This document shows, in pieces, positions 1-8,966 of a stretch of DNA of 64,000 nucleotides (position 1 is its first letter; every line of letters begins with the position of its first letter). The notes under the pieces are model-generated. The model was not told where the DNA came from, ran no database searches, and worked only from the letters and a program-made list of their open reading frames with translations. Source of the stretch: JAWXBR01 sp046595995 (GTDB lineage: Bacteria; Bacteroidota; Ignavibacteria; Kapaibacteriales; Kapaibacteriaceae); contig JBKJNB010000072.1 in NCBI GenBank assembly GCA_046595995.1, positions 27,104 to 91,103 of the forward strand, in the 5' to 3' direction. The translations under genes and the position numbers were made by a program.

Positions 1-629
1 TCATTGATTGAGTAACCAATGATTGTTAGGTAGGCAGCAATCGAGTTGATGTTGAGTTCGAGATTCAGCCAACCCAGCTTGTTAAAGAGCACCGAGATAA
101 CGAAGGCCATGAGAACGTCGTGCAGAAGGGCCACGATAGAGCCGAGTCCGAACACCCACTCGAAGCGTAACGACACGAACAGCATGATTGCGAGGAATGC
201 TACACTAAGAGAAATCAAAGAGTCGCGGAAGAGTTCATTCGAAATCTTCTTCTCAACGTTGTCTGCACCGAGCAGTTCAACGTTCTCTTTTGGGAAACGT
301 CGCTTCAGTTCGCCGATGACCTGTCCAGAAACCTCTGACGCCTTACCAGTCGCCTGGATGCGGATGAGATATTGTCCGGCGCCACCAAACGTTTTGATTT
401 CGGCCTCACGATAACCAATCGCACCGAGAGTGCTCCGCAGATCTTCGACTTGAACTGTGTTGTTGCGGAATGCGACCTTCACCTCGGTACCCCCTTCGAA
501 ATCGATGCCATAATCGATTCCTAAAACAAGTACGAGTAAGAGGCCTACAACGTTCACGATAATCGACGTCATGAAGAAGAGGTTCCGACGCGATACGAAA
601 TCGACGTTTGTCTGTTTAATCAGATCCAT
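1..629 (-). CDS. secF: Protein translocase subunit SecF (3' end cut off by window)
   Basis: Membrane partner of SecD in the Sec export motor; SecDF uses the proton gradient to help pull preproteins across the inner membrane. The visible 209 codons read MDLIKQTNVDFVSRR, a first membrane segment, then GIDYGIDFEGGTEV, the family's FxGG(T) motif, a periplasmic domain, a second membrane segment and the run GYSIND at the window edge. This is the start of the SecF signature GYSINDTVVVFDR. The ATG lies 9 bases after the secD stop, so the two are co-transcribed. Many Bacteroidota fuse secD and secF; here they are separate. The C-terminal membrane segments lie outside the window. Confidence 0.95.
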   Translation of the reverse strand, partial: MDLIKQTNVDFVSRRNLFFMTSIIVNVVGLLLVLVLGIDYGIDFEGGTEVKVAFRNNTVQVEDLRSTLGAIGYREAEIKTFGGAGQYLIRIQATGKASEVSGQVIGELKRRFPKENVELLGADNVEKKISNELFRDSLISLSVAFLAIMLFVSLRFEWVFGLGSIVALLHDVLMAFVISVLFNKLGWLNLELNINSIAAYLTIIGYSIN

Positions 630-638
630 TGTTGTTCC

Positions 639-2699
639 TTAGGCCGTCACCGGCTGCTTTTTCTGGCCGAAGTTGAACGTGGTCGCACCACGAGCAATCG
701 CCAGTTCAAAAATTGCGCGCGTAACAACCACTGCTGTAAAGAGTGTCATGAGCACACCGATGATCAACGTTAGAGCGAAGCCCTTAATCGGACCGGTACC
801 GAGAAGGAATAGAACGATACCCGAGAGAAGGTGCGTTACGTTTGAGTCGAAAATTGCACTCCACGCTTTCGCATATCCCTGATCTACGGCTGTCTTTAGA
901 TTACGTCCGGCATAGAGCTCTTCTCGAATCCGTTCGAAGATTAGGATGTTCGCATCCACTGCCATCGCAGTCGAAAGTATGAGGCCAGCAATACCGGGCA
1001 GAGTAATCGTTCCTTGGAACGCAGCCAGACCAGCAACCACGAGCAATACGTTCATCAACAACGCTATATCTGCTACTGCACCACCTACTGCGTAGTAGGC
1101 AAGCATGAACAGAATTACAATTGCGAACGAGATAAGCGACGATGTAACACCGCGGCGAATAGAGTCTTCACCGAGTGAAGGTCCAACAATCCGTTCTTCG
1201 ATAATGCGCACCGGAGCTTTCAGAGCACCGGCTTTGAGCGTCACTGAAAGCGCCTTTGCTTCCTCAGTACTCGCCATGCCTGTTATCTGTGAACGACCGC
1301 CTGGAATCTTAGCCTGAATCGTTGGCGCTGTGTACACTTGCGAGTCTAGCACAACTGCTATTTGCTTGCCGATGTTCGCACCAGTGATTTGCGCCCACTT
1401 TTCGGCGCCGATATCATCCATTGCCATGTCGACGGCCGGACGGTTCGTAGCGGGATCGAATGTCGCCCCAGCATCCACGATTACTTCGCCAGTTAATTCC
1501 GATTCAGCAGCTAGGCTGAACACTTCGAATACTTGTTTTTCGATGCTGACAACTTCTTTCGACTCGCCTACCGGATGAGCTCCAATTAGCAAGACGAAAT
1601 CTGTTGGCATAAGACGCTTTATATCTGAACGCGTTAGGATGCGACGAATCTTCAAAACGCTAGCACCATCCGTATAGAGCCTGTATTCAAATGTTTCAGG
1701 CAGACGTTCCGGCACAACAGCGCCAAGCGTAACTGCTTCTTGTCCGGGCATTGCTATCGATAGCAACGAAGTAAACGGGTGATCCTTCCTGAATCGGCGT
1801 GTCGCCTCTTCCGGAGAAAGTCCGGCATACGGATCGTTCGCATTCGTGTCGGCCTTCGCCGAATCTGCACGTGCTGTGTCCTTCTTCGTCGAATCGGCCT
1901 TGGCAATCTTCTTCGTGCTGTCAGCTTTTGCTTTTGTTATCGAGTCTGTAGCGACTGCGGCTGTGGTGTCGGTTGTCGATTCACCTCGCATAATCTTATC
2001 GATAAGGAACATCGAAGCAATTATTTCGCGGCTCATCACAACTCGCTTGAACTCAAGGCGTGCCTGACCCTGAATGAGGCTTCGTATTTCTTTCTCGTCC
2101 TTCACGTCAGGAAGCTCAAGAAGAATCCGGCGTGCCCCCTGCTTTTGGATGACGGATTCTGCGACACCAAACTGGTTAAATCGCTGCGTAATAATCTGCA
2201 GAGCCTGGTCGATGGCTTCGTCTACATCCCTGCGAAGCTTTTCTTCAATTGCCGCCTCGGTGATGTCTGCCGTGCTCGACACCGCCGAGAAATAATTCAG
2301 CAGGTTCTTGCCTTTGGCTTTGAAGTTGCGCAGAAAGACGTTCAGCACATCCAGGTCTGAGTTGTCTGTCTCCGAACGCGTCTTCTCGATGATGGCCATA
2401 AAGTCATCGTCGACTGACGCAGGTTCGGCTGACTCTTCAATCAGCTTTAGTACATCGACTTCGAGAGTCACGTACATACCGCCGCGAAGGTCAAGGCCGA
2501 GCTTCATCCGGTCCTTACGGGCCTGAAGAAACGACTCGTTATTTGACCCTTCCCAAGCGTCAAGCGCGACGGAGTCCCCAGCAACGAGCTGACGTTCCTT
2601 GTCGAGTCGGTAGTAATTATATGTTGGCCATAGTACATATGCGGCCACCAGGATCGGCACTACGATGTATAGCCACTTGCCGATGTTGTTCTGTTTCAA
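639..2699 (-). CDS. secD: Protein translocase subunit SecD
   Basis: First subunit of the SecDF export motor. One N-terminal membrane segment (about residues 9-25), the conserved LGLDLRGG motif at 67-74, a periplasmic domain, and a C-terminal membrane bundle with AMAVDANILIFERIREEL, the SecD signature. The start is TTG; a GGAGGA Shine-Dalgarno 5 bases upstream supports it, and a nearby ATG is out of frame. Odd feature: about residues 241-290 form a lysine/aspartate/threonine-rich low-complexity insert with repeated KADSTKK-like units, not part of the usual SecD fold. Length 686 aa, longer than typical proteobacterial SecD (about 615), largely because of this insert. secF follows directly. Confidence 0.96.
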   Translation of the reverse strand: MKQNNIGKWLYIVVPILVAAYVLWPTYNYYRLDKERQLVAGDSVALDAWEGSNNESFLQARKDRMKLGLDLRGGMYVTLEVDVLKLIEESAEPASVDDDFMAIIEKTRSETDNSDLDVLNVFLRNFKAKGKNLLNYFSAVSSTADITEAAIEEKLRRDVDEAIDQALQIITQRFNQFGVAESVIQKQGARRILLELPDVKDEKEIRSLIQGQARLEFKRVVMSREIIASMFLIDKIMRGESTTDTTAAVATDSITKAKADSTKKIAKADSTKKDTARADSAKADTNANDPYAGLSPEEATRRFRKDHPFTSLLSIAMPGQEAVTLGAVVPERLPETFEYRLYTDGASVLKIRRILTRSDIKRLMPTDFVLLIGAHPVGESKEVVSIEKQVFEVFSLAAESELTGEVIVDAGATFDPATNRPAVDMAMDDIGAEKWAQITGANIGKQIAVVLDSQVYTAPTIQAKIPGGRSQITGMASTEEAKALSVTLKAGALKAPVRIIEERIVGPSLGEDSIRRGVTSSLISFAIVILFMLAYYAVGGAVADIALLMNVLLVVAGLAAFQGTITLPGIAGLILSTAMAVDANILIFERIREELYAGRNLKTAVDQGYAKAWSAIFDSNVTHLLSGIVLFLLGTGPIKGFALTLIIGVLMTLFTAVVVTRAIFELAIARGATTFNFGQKKQPVTA

Positions 2700-2942
2700 G
2701 CATTCCTCCGTCGTTCATACTCCGCACGATGCGTCCGTCCCATAGTTAGGGGTCGACACAAGGACGCAAATATAGGGGAAGCGGCGAATCTGACCTAAGG
2801 GAAAGGGGCCGTCAAGGGTCTGTCGTGCGCGAGGTGAAGCCGCCAAGAACCCACTCGTAGCCGAGGAGTTACAAGGTTTTTCGACGTTAAACCGAAGGCA
2901 AAAAGTGTCATTCGCAGGCGTTTTTTAACGGAGGAAACCCCC
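2700..2942. promoter_or_regulatory. Intergenic region with candidate secDF promoter
   Basis: Non-coding stretch of 243 bases. On the minus strand, TATATTTG (2774-2767) matches the Bacteroidota -7 consensus TAnnTTTG, about 67 bases before the secD start; no clear -33 TTTG box is seen. On the plus strand the only clear signal is the GGAGG Shine-Dalgarno at 2930-2934 serving the small reading frame at 2943. A minus-strand open frame across this region reads as the antisense of the remnant gene and was not called. Confidence 0.4.
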
Positions 2943-3234
2943 ATGTCGAAACGTCTGCTTCTCTCAGTCACATTGTTGGCAGTCGGCATCGTCGCCGAGG
3001 CCCCCTTGCGTGCGCAAGCCCCCTGCTCAACGAATACCATCAATCTCTCTACTGGCCTCAACCCATGGACGTGTGCCGTCGCCGAACCCTGCCTCTGAGT
3101 CCATTTCACTTTCTCTACCCACGCAATCAGCGGCGGTGTCTGTACGTATCGTGTCGTTAATGGGACAGGTCGTGCTCTAATACGATGATGGTGTGCCGCT
3201 GCAGCGCCGTTCCCGTATTTTCGTGCGTGATTGA
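2943..3234 (+). pseudogene. Remnant of a T9SS-secreted cargo protein gene
   Basis: A perfect GGAGG ribosome binding site 8 bases upstream leads into 51 codons, MSKRLLLSVTLLAVGIVAEA..., a convincing signal peptide ending LRAQA, followed by CSTNTINLSTGLNPWTC and a stop at 3096. In the next frame, from 3094, the sequence reads SLSLPTQSAAVSVRIVSLMG and then, past an in-frame stop at 3178, YDDGVPLQRRSRIFVRD. That second part resembles the beta strands of a type A T9SS C-terminal domain. The N-terminal and C-terminal ends are thus nearly adjacent with the body missing and the frame broken. I read this as an internally deleted, decayed cargo gene. The remnant runs into the 5' end of trmB. Alternative: a genuine 51-aa secreted peptide followed by chance similarity. 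Confidence 0.45.
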
Positions 3235-3907
3235 TTGGAAAAAATACCCAGTACCGCGCGTTCGGCATCATACGAGCTCGCAGCTGTATCTACCGGCTGC
3301 AGGACAGCAACAGCTACCGCAGTTGTATCCGTTGTCTATTGCGTCTGCACGCTGGAGCGACTGGTTTGCGAACGGACAACCCGCCCGCGTGCTTGACATA
3401 GGATGTGGTCGGGGTGGCTTCATGGTTCACCATGCTCTTGCCTTCCCCGACCAGAACGTCCTAGGCTTGGAGTTGCGCGGTACCCTGGTGGAATGGATTA
3501 ATGACGTAATCGAAGGCGAAGGCATTAACAATGCTCGTGCAGTGTGGTACAGTGTTGCCAACGGACTGGGCTTCATTGCAACGGCCTCGATAGACCACAT
3601 TTTCTATCTCTTCCCCGACCCGTGGCCGAAACGAAAACATGTTAAACGCCGTGCGTTTACCGATGACTTTCTAACACAGCTGCATCGCGTACTTGTACCG
3701 GGCGGACGACTCTACCTTGCGACAGACCGTCCGGACGTCGATGAACAACAACGTCTGCAAATCGCTGCGCTGTCCGAAGACAATCGATTCGAGCTCTGCG
3801 AAGTGCGCGAGCCATCAGACTGGCCATTCGCATTCAAAACCGACCAGCAACAATTCTGCGAGCGCAAGGGCATTCCGTACGTTCGTTATTATGCTCAGAG
3901 GGCATAA
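3227..3907 (+). CDS. trmB: tRNA (guanine-N7-)-methyltransferase TrmB
   Basis: SAM-dependent enzyme making m7G46 in the variable loop of tRNAs. Seen: SAM-binding VLDIGCGRGGFM, the acidic LGLELR strand, and the family signature FYLFPDPWPKRKHVKRR, with a C-terminal PYVRYY. About 226 aa from the GTG at 3227; the frame is open from an ATG at 3185, which would give 240 aa, close to the E. coli protein. I prefer GTG because the bases before it appear to be part of the decayed gene just upstream, but neither start has a good Shine-Dalgarno. First gene of a plus-strand run; aat starts 17 bases after its stop. Confidence 0.9.
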   Translation: MIDWKKYPVPRVRHHTSSQLYLPAAGQQQLPQLYPLSIASARWSDWFANGQPARVLDIGCGRGGFMVHHALAFPDQNVLGLELRGTLVEWINDVIEGEGINNARAVWYSVANGLGFIATASIDHIFYLFPDPWPKRKHVKRRAFTDDFLTQLHRVLVPGGRLYLATDRPDVDEQQRLQIAALSEDNRFELCEVREPSDWPFAFKTDQQQFCERKGIPYVRYYAQRA

Positions 3908-3924
3908 CATGAGGAGGCCAAACC

Positions 3925-4518
3925 GTGCTCGGCGGACGTAGCAACATCCTCATGCCCGAGGTACTGCTCGTTGGGTACCGCAACGGATTCTTCCCCATGG
4001 CTGAATCCGGCACGGGGCGCATTGCGTGGCATAGACCAGATCCGCGCGCCATCATTCCATTGCACAACGTGCATGTAAGTCGATCGCTTCGGCTAGCGAT
4101 TCAGCGGAACCTGTTTCGCATCACATTCAACACAGCATTCGAAGACGTTATAACGCGCTGCTCAGAGCGCGAAGAGTCATGGATTTCAGACGAAATCATC
4201 GAAGCCTACACCGGATTACACGAAATGGGTTACGCGCACAGCGTAGAGGCTTGGCAGGGGTCTACCTTGGTAGGGGGCTTGTATGGCGTTCACATTGGAG
4301 CGGCGTTCTTCGGCGAATCGATGTTCTCGTCTGTTTCCAATGCATCCAAGGTGGCTTTTGCGCATCTTGTATCAAGGTTAGCACATCGTGGATTTGAATT
4401 GCTCGACACACAGTACATCAATGACTTCACACAGTCGCTCGGGGCCATTGAGATACCTGACGCCGAATACACAGCCCTTCTTGCAGATGCTATTGCACAT
4501 GACTGCTCTTTCGCGTAG
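3925..4518 (+). CDS. aat: Leucyl/phenylalanyl-tRNA-protein transferase
   Basis: Transfers Leu or Phe from charged tRNA to proteins with N-terminal Arg or Lys, marking them for ClpS/ClpAP (bacterial N-end rule). Motifs: LLVGYRNGFFPMAE (family YxxGxFPW/M), WHRPDPRAIIP, EGxxGVHIGAAFFGESMFS-type core (LVGGLYGVHIGAAFFGESMF) and ASKVAFAHLVSRL. Full length at 197 aa. The GTG start has a near-perfect GAGGAGG Shine-Dalgarno at 3911-3917. The stop TAG is followed after one base by the ATG of the next gene, suggesting translational coupling. Confidence 0.95.
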   Translation: MLGGRSNILMPEVLLVGYRNGFFPMAESGTGRIAWHRPDPRAIIPLHNVHVSRSLRLAIQRNLFRITFNTAFEDVITRCSEREESWISDEIIEAYTGLHEMGYAHSVEAWQGSTLVGGLYGVHIGAAFFGESMFSSVSNASKVAFAHLVSRLAHRGFELLDTQYINDFTQSLGAIEIPDAEYTALLADAIAHDCSFA

Positions 4519-4519
4519 G

Positions 4520-6151
4520 ATGTACAGAACATATGTACTGCCATTAGCAGTCGTTTATACCCTGTTAACGCTCATTGCTTGCAGTCCGTCGGTCGTCAAA
4601 CGCAGCGCGTTGGCGTGCCCCCCTCCGCCCCCGCCACCTGCATGCAGTCCTGGCTCTTATAGCACCGTGAAGTACGATACTTCAAGCGCCCGTTTTCCTC
4701 ATTGGAGCATTGCACGTGTGCAAGGCGCTTCGAGCGAACGCACGCACGAATGGGGCCTGATACCAGTAGATGCACAACGCGACCTGTTACTTATGGGTTC
4801 TGACGCTTCCGATACACACTACAAGCCGGTGACGCGCACAAAGACGTACCGCGTCGAAGAACCTAAATCACGGATGACAGCCAATGGCCTTTTGCTAACA
4901 CACGTGCAGGCGGGCAATGTCATGGGCGATGCGTCGCTGGTGAACATGTCGTTTAGCGAAGACGTGCCTGTGAGAATGGAAGCACTTCCGGAACCTTACA
5001 ACGCACCAGTGTTCTGGGACGGACATCCCGCGGTTTCGAGCAGCGGCAAGGTCGTTGTGTTTGCTAGTGACCGTGTTGATGCACTTGGCGGTACAGACCT
5101 ATGGTGGTACATCAACACGCCGACGGGTATGAGTGCGCCGAAACGACTCGGCATTGAAGTGAACACACCATGCGATGAGCTCTCACCGCGTTTTGGTCCG
5201 GGCGATTCGGTGTTATTGTTCTCGTCTGCCGGACACAACACAAAGGGTGGATACGATCTCTTCAGTGCACCAATCATGCGATTGCCGTCTGTGGCGAGTG
5301 GCACATTCTTGCTCGCGAATGCAGAAAACATCGGGCTTCCGGTAAACACTCCCGCCGATGAGCTCTTTCCGTTCATGTCCGATAACGAAACACTGTACTA
5401 CGGCTCCAACCAGGAGTCGACTTCAGATTTCGACGTGTACGTACTACATAAACTCGAGATACCAGCGGCTCCGCCAACGCCGCAGCCGAAGGCAACGATA
5501 ACCGGACGTGTTGTGAACCAGCAGACAAACGAACCCATTCGCGATGCACAGGTCACTGCTCGTGATGACTCGACAAAACAGATCGTAGACGAAACGCGCA
5601 CCGATACATCGGGTACGTACACACTACGCGTGCCTGTAGACAGACCAATCGAAGTCTCTGCGCAAACACCCGATTTATTCTTCGACAGTTATATCCTACA
5701 GATACCAAAGCGCGACAGCAATCTTGTCGTACGGCGCGATGCTGCCCTGGAAATTCCGATCTCCTTCTTCCTGCGCGTGAATTTTCCTACAAATGTTTAT
5801 AAAGACCCTTATCAGAAGACCCTTGACTCGAATGGCGTGGATACGGAACAGGATTGGACTTCGGCCATTGATCTTGTTGCAGCAAATGTTCGACAGGCAG
5901 GGGGCGCGCTAAAGCGCATGGTGCTGATTGGTCATACAGACGATGTTGATACAGAGGAAAGCAACCTACTGCTTGGTAAGAACCGAGTAACGTTTGTTAT
6001 TAATGAGCTTGTGAAGCGCAACGTGCCGTCTGAACTTTTAGAGGGACGTAGCGCTGGCGAACGTCTGACGCTCGACAAACGCAAAGGCGAAAGCATCGAG
6101 CAATGGCGTAAGCGATGCCGTCGCGTTGAACTTGTGAAGGTGATGCGTTGA
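4520..6151 (+). CDS. PorE-like lipoprotein: PD40 propeller, regulatory-like domain, OmpA peptidoglycan anchor
   Basis: Predicted outer-membrane lipoprotein, signal peptide MYRTYVLPLAVVYTLLTLIAC with lipobox LIAC, then a short proline run. Middle: WD40-like PD40 repeats (VFASDRVDALGGTDLWW, DSVLLFSSAGHNTKGGYDLF, ETLYYGSNQESTSDFDVYVL). Next: a carboxypeptidase-regulatory-like beta domain (ITGRVVNQQTNEPIRDAQVT). End: OmpA-C domain with IGHTDDVDTEESNLLLGKNR, which carries the Asp and Arg that bind diaminopimelate. This order matches the T9SS component PorE of Porphyromonas, but the N-terminal TPR is missing, so it may be PorE or a related OmpA lipoprotein. Start at 4520 follows the aat stop by one base; an in-frame ATG at 4499 is an alternative. 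Its stop overlaps the TTG of the PBP gene. Confidence 0.75.
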   Translation: MYRTYVLPLAVVYTLLTLIACSPSVVKRSALACPPPPPPPACSPGSYSTVKYDTSSARFPHWSIARVQGASSERTHEWGLIPVDAQRDLLLMGSDASDTHYKPVTRTKTYRVEEPKSRMTANGLLLTHVQAGNVMGDASLVNMSFSEDVPVRMEALPEPYNAPVFWDGHPAVSSSGKVVVFASDRVDALGGTDLWWYINTPTGMSAPKRLGIEVNTPCDELSPRFGPGDSVLLFSSAGHNTKGGYDLFSAPIMRLPSVASGTFLLANAENIGLPVNTPADELFPFMSDNETLYYGSNQESTSDFDVYVLHKLEIPAAPPTPQPKATITGRVVNQQTNEPIRDAQVTARDDSTKQIVDETRTDTSGTYTLRVPVDRPIEVSAQTPDLFFDSYILQIPKRDSNLVVRRDAALEIPISFFLRVNFPTNVYKDPYQKTLDSNGVDTEQDWTSAIDLVAANVRQAGGALKRMVLIGHTDDVDTEESNLLLGKNRVTFVINELVKRNVPSELLEGRSAGERLTLDKRKGESIEQWRKRCRRVELVKVMR

Positions 6152-8319
6152 TAAGCAGAGTTAAGAATATCAAACCACTTCAGGTACTTCGTACCCTGTT
6201 GTACATTACAGTCGGCGTTGCCGTTGTAGTGCTGGTGTTTGTGGCGTTTGTGCTGAGTGATGGTCTACCGACGCTCGAGCAGCTCGAGAATCCGAAACAG
6301 GATTTAGCCACACAAGTATTCAGCGCCGATGGCGTCTTGCTCGAACACTTTGCAACGACGCGTCGCACGTACACCCCCTTCGATTCTATTCCGAAGCCCT
6401 TCATTAACGCACTCATTGCAACAGAAGACAGAGCGTTCTACGACCACTGGGGTGTGCACACCATGCGCATTTTTAAAGCAGGGTTAAAGAACGTGTTTGC
6501 TCTTCGGACGAAAGAGGGCGCATCAACGATTACGCAACAACTAGCGCGCAATCTGTATTTCACACAGGAACAGACTGTGTCGCGCAAGGTGCGCGAAGCC
6601 TGGACTGCGCTGCAGATAGAACGTACGTATACGAAGAACGAAATCCTCGAGCTGTATTCGAACACCGTGTACTACGGTCGCGGCGCGTATGGCATACGCG
6701 TGGCTTCGCAGGTGTACTTCAACAAAGAACCAATGAAGCTCTCTACGGCGGAGTGCGCATACATGGTTGGCTTGTTCAAGGCACCGGAGCGTTATGCGAA
6801 TGACGACAGCCTGGGTATTGCCAGACGCAACCTAATTCTAGGCATGATGAAAGATGAGGCCCTTTTATCTGAAGCGCAGTGGGCAAAGTCAACAGCAGAG
6901 CCCATAATGCGCGCGAGCGCCTCCACAATGTTTCGTGGCATCGCCCCGCACTTTGCCGAAATGGTTCGCCAGCAGCTAAGTGTTGGAAGCGAGAAGCTCA
7001 AAGGGTACGACCTGTATCGCGACGGCCTCATCATTCACACGACGTTGAATGCACAAATGCAGCGTTATGCAAACGAAGCTGTAAGCGAACACCTTACACA
7101 GTATCAGCAGCTCTTTAATAAGTCGTGGTCATGGAAGGGAAAGTCGCCGCTCCTAAATAGCATCATTGAGCGTGCTGTGTCGAAAAAGGCCGAATACATT
7201 GCTGCAACGCCAGAAAAACGCAAGCAACTTGTCGAACGATATAAGCGCGACAAATCGTTTGTCGACTCGTTAAAGCGTGACGTCACGACCATACAAATAG
7301 GGCTCGTAGTTGAAGACCCACGCACTGGCGGTATTCTCGCATTAGTGGGCGCTTCACCACAGGCGATGAAGTTGAATCCCGCATCACGGTATTCGCTTAA
7401 CCACGCTACGCAAATTCGGCGTCAGCCCGGGTCGTCGTTCAAACCATTTGTTTATGCGTCCGCGCTCGAAGACGGCCTTACGCCCGAAACCATGATTGAA
7501 AGCGGTCCGTTCAGCACAACGCTTGCTTCTGGCGAAATCTGGAACCCGAGAGGATCGAGTAAGCAAGGCGGACCCATGGCGTTACGTACCGCATTAAAGT
7601 TCTCGACAAATACTGTTGCTGCGCGGCTGATTACCGAACACACTACTCCGGGTGCTGTTATCAACCTGTGTCAGCGCCTTGGCATTCAGTCGCCGATGCG
7701 TGCAGTGCCGTCGATTGCACTTGGCTCTGTCGAAGTAACGCCTCTTGAGATGACGTCTGCGTATGCGGCTCTTGCCAACCAGGGTGTATCGGTTCAGTCT
7801 TTTACCATAGCACGAATCGAAGATCGAATGGGCAACGTTTTGTACGAGGCACGTCCGCCGCAAAACGTGAACGACGCCGTTAGCCCAGAAGTCGCTCGTA
7901 ATATGATCTCGATGATGCGTGGTGTTGTCGATGGTGGCACGGCGTCGAGCATTCGTAAATTTTTCAAGTATGACGCTGCTGGCAAAACAGGCACAACTAA
8001 CGACTTTGCCGATGCATGGTTTGTTGGCTTCACGCCTCAGCTAACTGCAGGTGTGTGGGTCGGTTTCGACGATAGGCGTGTGATGTTTCAAGGGGATTAT
8101 GGGCAAGGGGGCCGCGCGGCTGCGCCGGCATGGGGCCGTCTTATGCAGAAGGTGTACAACGATCCGCAGCTCGGATATCGTCAGACCACATTCCGGGTCG
8201 CAAAAGATTCGTCAGACGTACCAACTCCCGCCGATATCAAGAGTCCGCCCCGCGAGCAAACTGATGACGACTCTTCGACGACAACGCCACCTCAACCAAC
8301 ACCTACGACTCCCCCATGA
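6148..8319 (+). CDS. Penicillin-binding protein 1A (bifunctional class A PBP)
   Basis: Peptidoglycan glycosyltransferase and transpeptidase in the inner membrane. One membrane segment at about 17-36. Glycosyltransferase domain: TEDRAFYDHWGVH with catalytic Glu93, GASTITQQLARNL, QIERTYTKNEILELYSN. Transpeptidase domain: SSFK with Ser429, STN, and KTGT at 613. The Pro/Thr-rich C-terminal tail (PPQPTPTTPP) is probably unstructured. TTG start with AAGGTGAT 7 bases upstream and a TTGA overlap with the upstream stop; its own stop overlaps the next ATG (ATGA). Co-expression with a peptidoglycan-anchored OmpA lipoprotein fits an envelope operon. Confidence 0.95.
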   Translation: MISRVKNIKPLQVLRTLLYITVGVAVVVLVFVAFVLSDGLPTLEQLENPKQDLATQVFSADGVLLEHFATTRRTYTPFDSIPKPFINALIATEDRAFYDHWGVHTMRIFKAGLKNVFALRTKEGASTITQQLARNLYFTQEQTVSRKVREAWTALQIERTYTKNEILELYSNTVYYGRGAYGIRVASQVYFNKEPMKLSTAECAYMVGLFKAPERYANDDSLGIARRNLILGMMKDEALLSEAQWAKSTAEPIMRASASTMFRGIAPHFAEMVRQQLSVGSEKLKGYDLYRDGLIIHTTLNAQMQRYANEAVSEHLTQYQQLFNKSWSWKGKSPLLNSIIERAVSKKAEYIAATPEKRKQLVERYKRDKSFVDSLKRDVTTIQIGLVVEDPRTGGILALVGASPQAMKLNPASRYSLNHATQIRRQPGSSFKPFVYASALEDGLTPETMIESGPFSTTLASGEIWNPRGSSKQGGPMALRTALKFSTNTVAARLITEHTTPGAVINLCQRLGIQSPMRAVPSIALGSVEVTPLEMTSAYAALANQGVSVQSFTIARIEDRMGNVLYEARPPQNVNDAVSPEVARNMISMMRGVVDGGTASSIRKFFKYDAAGKTGTTNDFADAWFVGFTPQLTAGVWVGFDDRRVMFQGDYGQGGRAAAPAWGRLMQKVYNDPQLGYRQTTFRVAKDSSDVPTPADIKSPPREQTDDDSSTTTPPQPTPTTPP

Positions 8320-8960
8320 TGGTAGCGCGCCAACATTGGACGTTTACAGATGGCACAACGCTGCCTATCGGTACGATGTACTGCATAGGTCGAAACTATG
8401 CGGCACATGCACGTGAGATGAACGCCGAAGTATCTGAAAAGCCCCTTGTGTTTCTCAAGCCCCCTGCTGCATACGTGCGTAGTGGTGGTGTGGTCGTCTT
8501 GCCAGCGTGGTCAGATAATATCCATCATGAAGTCGAGATGGTAGTAGTGATGGGTGCGAGTGGTGTTACTGGTATTGGCGTCGGACTCGATCTTACAGCG
8601 CGTGATGTTCAGTCGATTGCAAAGCAGCGTGGTGAGCCCTGGGCTGTTGCGAAAGGGTGGCGCGGATCGGCGCCCGTTTCAGACATCGTGCCCGTGGCTG
8701 TGGCCGGTAACGGTCCGTGGGAAATCGACCTCACGATTAACGGCGAACAGCGCCAACGCGTATCGACATCGCAGATGGAGCGGTCGATCGATGCACTCAT
8801 CGCCTACCTCGATGATGTGTTCTCATTGCAGGAAGGCGATTGTATTTTTACGGGCACTCCGGAAGGGGTTGCTCGTTGTGTTGCCGGTGACGTTGCGGTG
8901 GCGCGACTCTGCGCTGATTCGACGGATGTCCTTGCCTCGCTTACTCTTTCTTTTGTTTAG
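8316..8960 (+). CDS. Fumarylacetoacetate hydrolase family protein (acylpyruvase-like)
   Basis: Short FAH-fold enzyme, 214 aa, close to YcgM/FAHD1 acylpyruvases or oxaloacetate decarboxylases. Seen: YCIGRNYAAHAREM, PLVFLKPPAAYV, the metal-binding HHEVEMVVVMG with the ExE pair, GLDLTARDVQ, and the closing FTGTPEGVARCVAGD. The substrate cannot be told from sequence. ATGA overlap with the PBP gene. Because kmo lies three genes downstream a role in aromatic amino-acid breakdown is possible, but this is inference. Confidence 0.88.
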   Translation: MMVARQHWTFTDGTTLPIGTMYCIGRNYAAHAREMNAEVSEKPLVFLKPPAAYVRSGGVVVLPAWSDNIHHEVEMVVVMGASGVTGIGVGLDLTARDVQSIAKQRGEPWAVAKGWRGSAPVSDIVPVAVAGNGPWEIDLTINGEQRQRVSTSQMERSIDALIAYLDDVFSLQEGDCIFTGTPEGVARCVAGDVAVARLCADSTDVLASLTLSFV

Positions 8961-8966
8961 GTCAGC

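Noticed and set aside
1779..2360. 193-aa plus-strand open frame opposite secD
   Set aside because: Cysteine- and arginine-rich shadow of the secD coding sequence; no motif.
2795..3271. 158-aa minus-strand open frame antisense to the T9SS remnant
   Set aside because: Reads as basic low-complexity sequence with no motif; the opposite strand has a signal peptide and Shine-Dalgarno.
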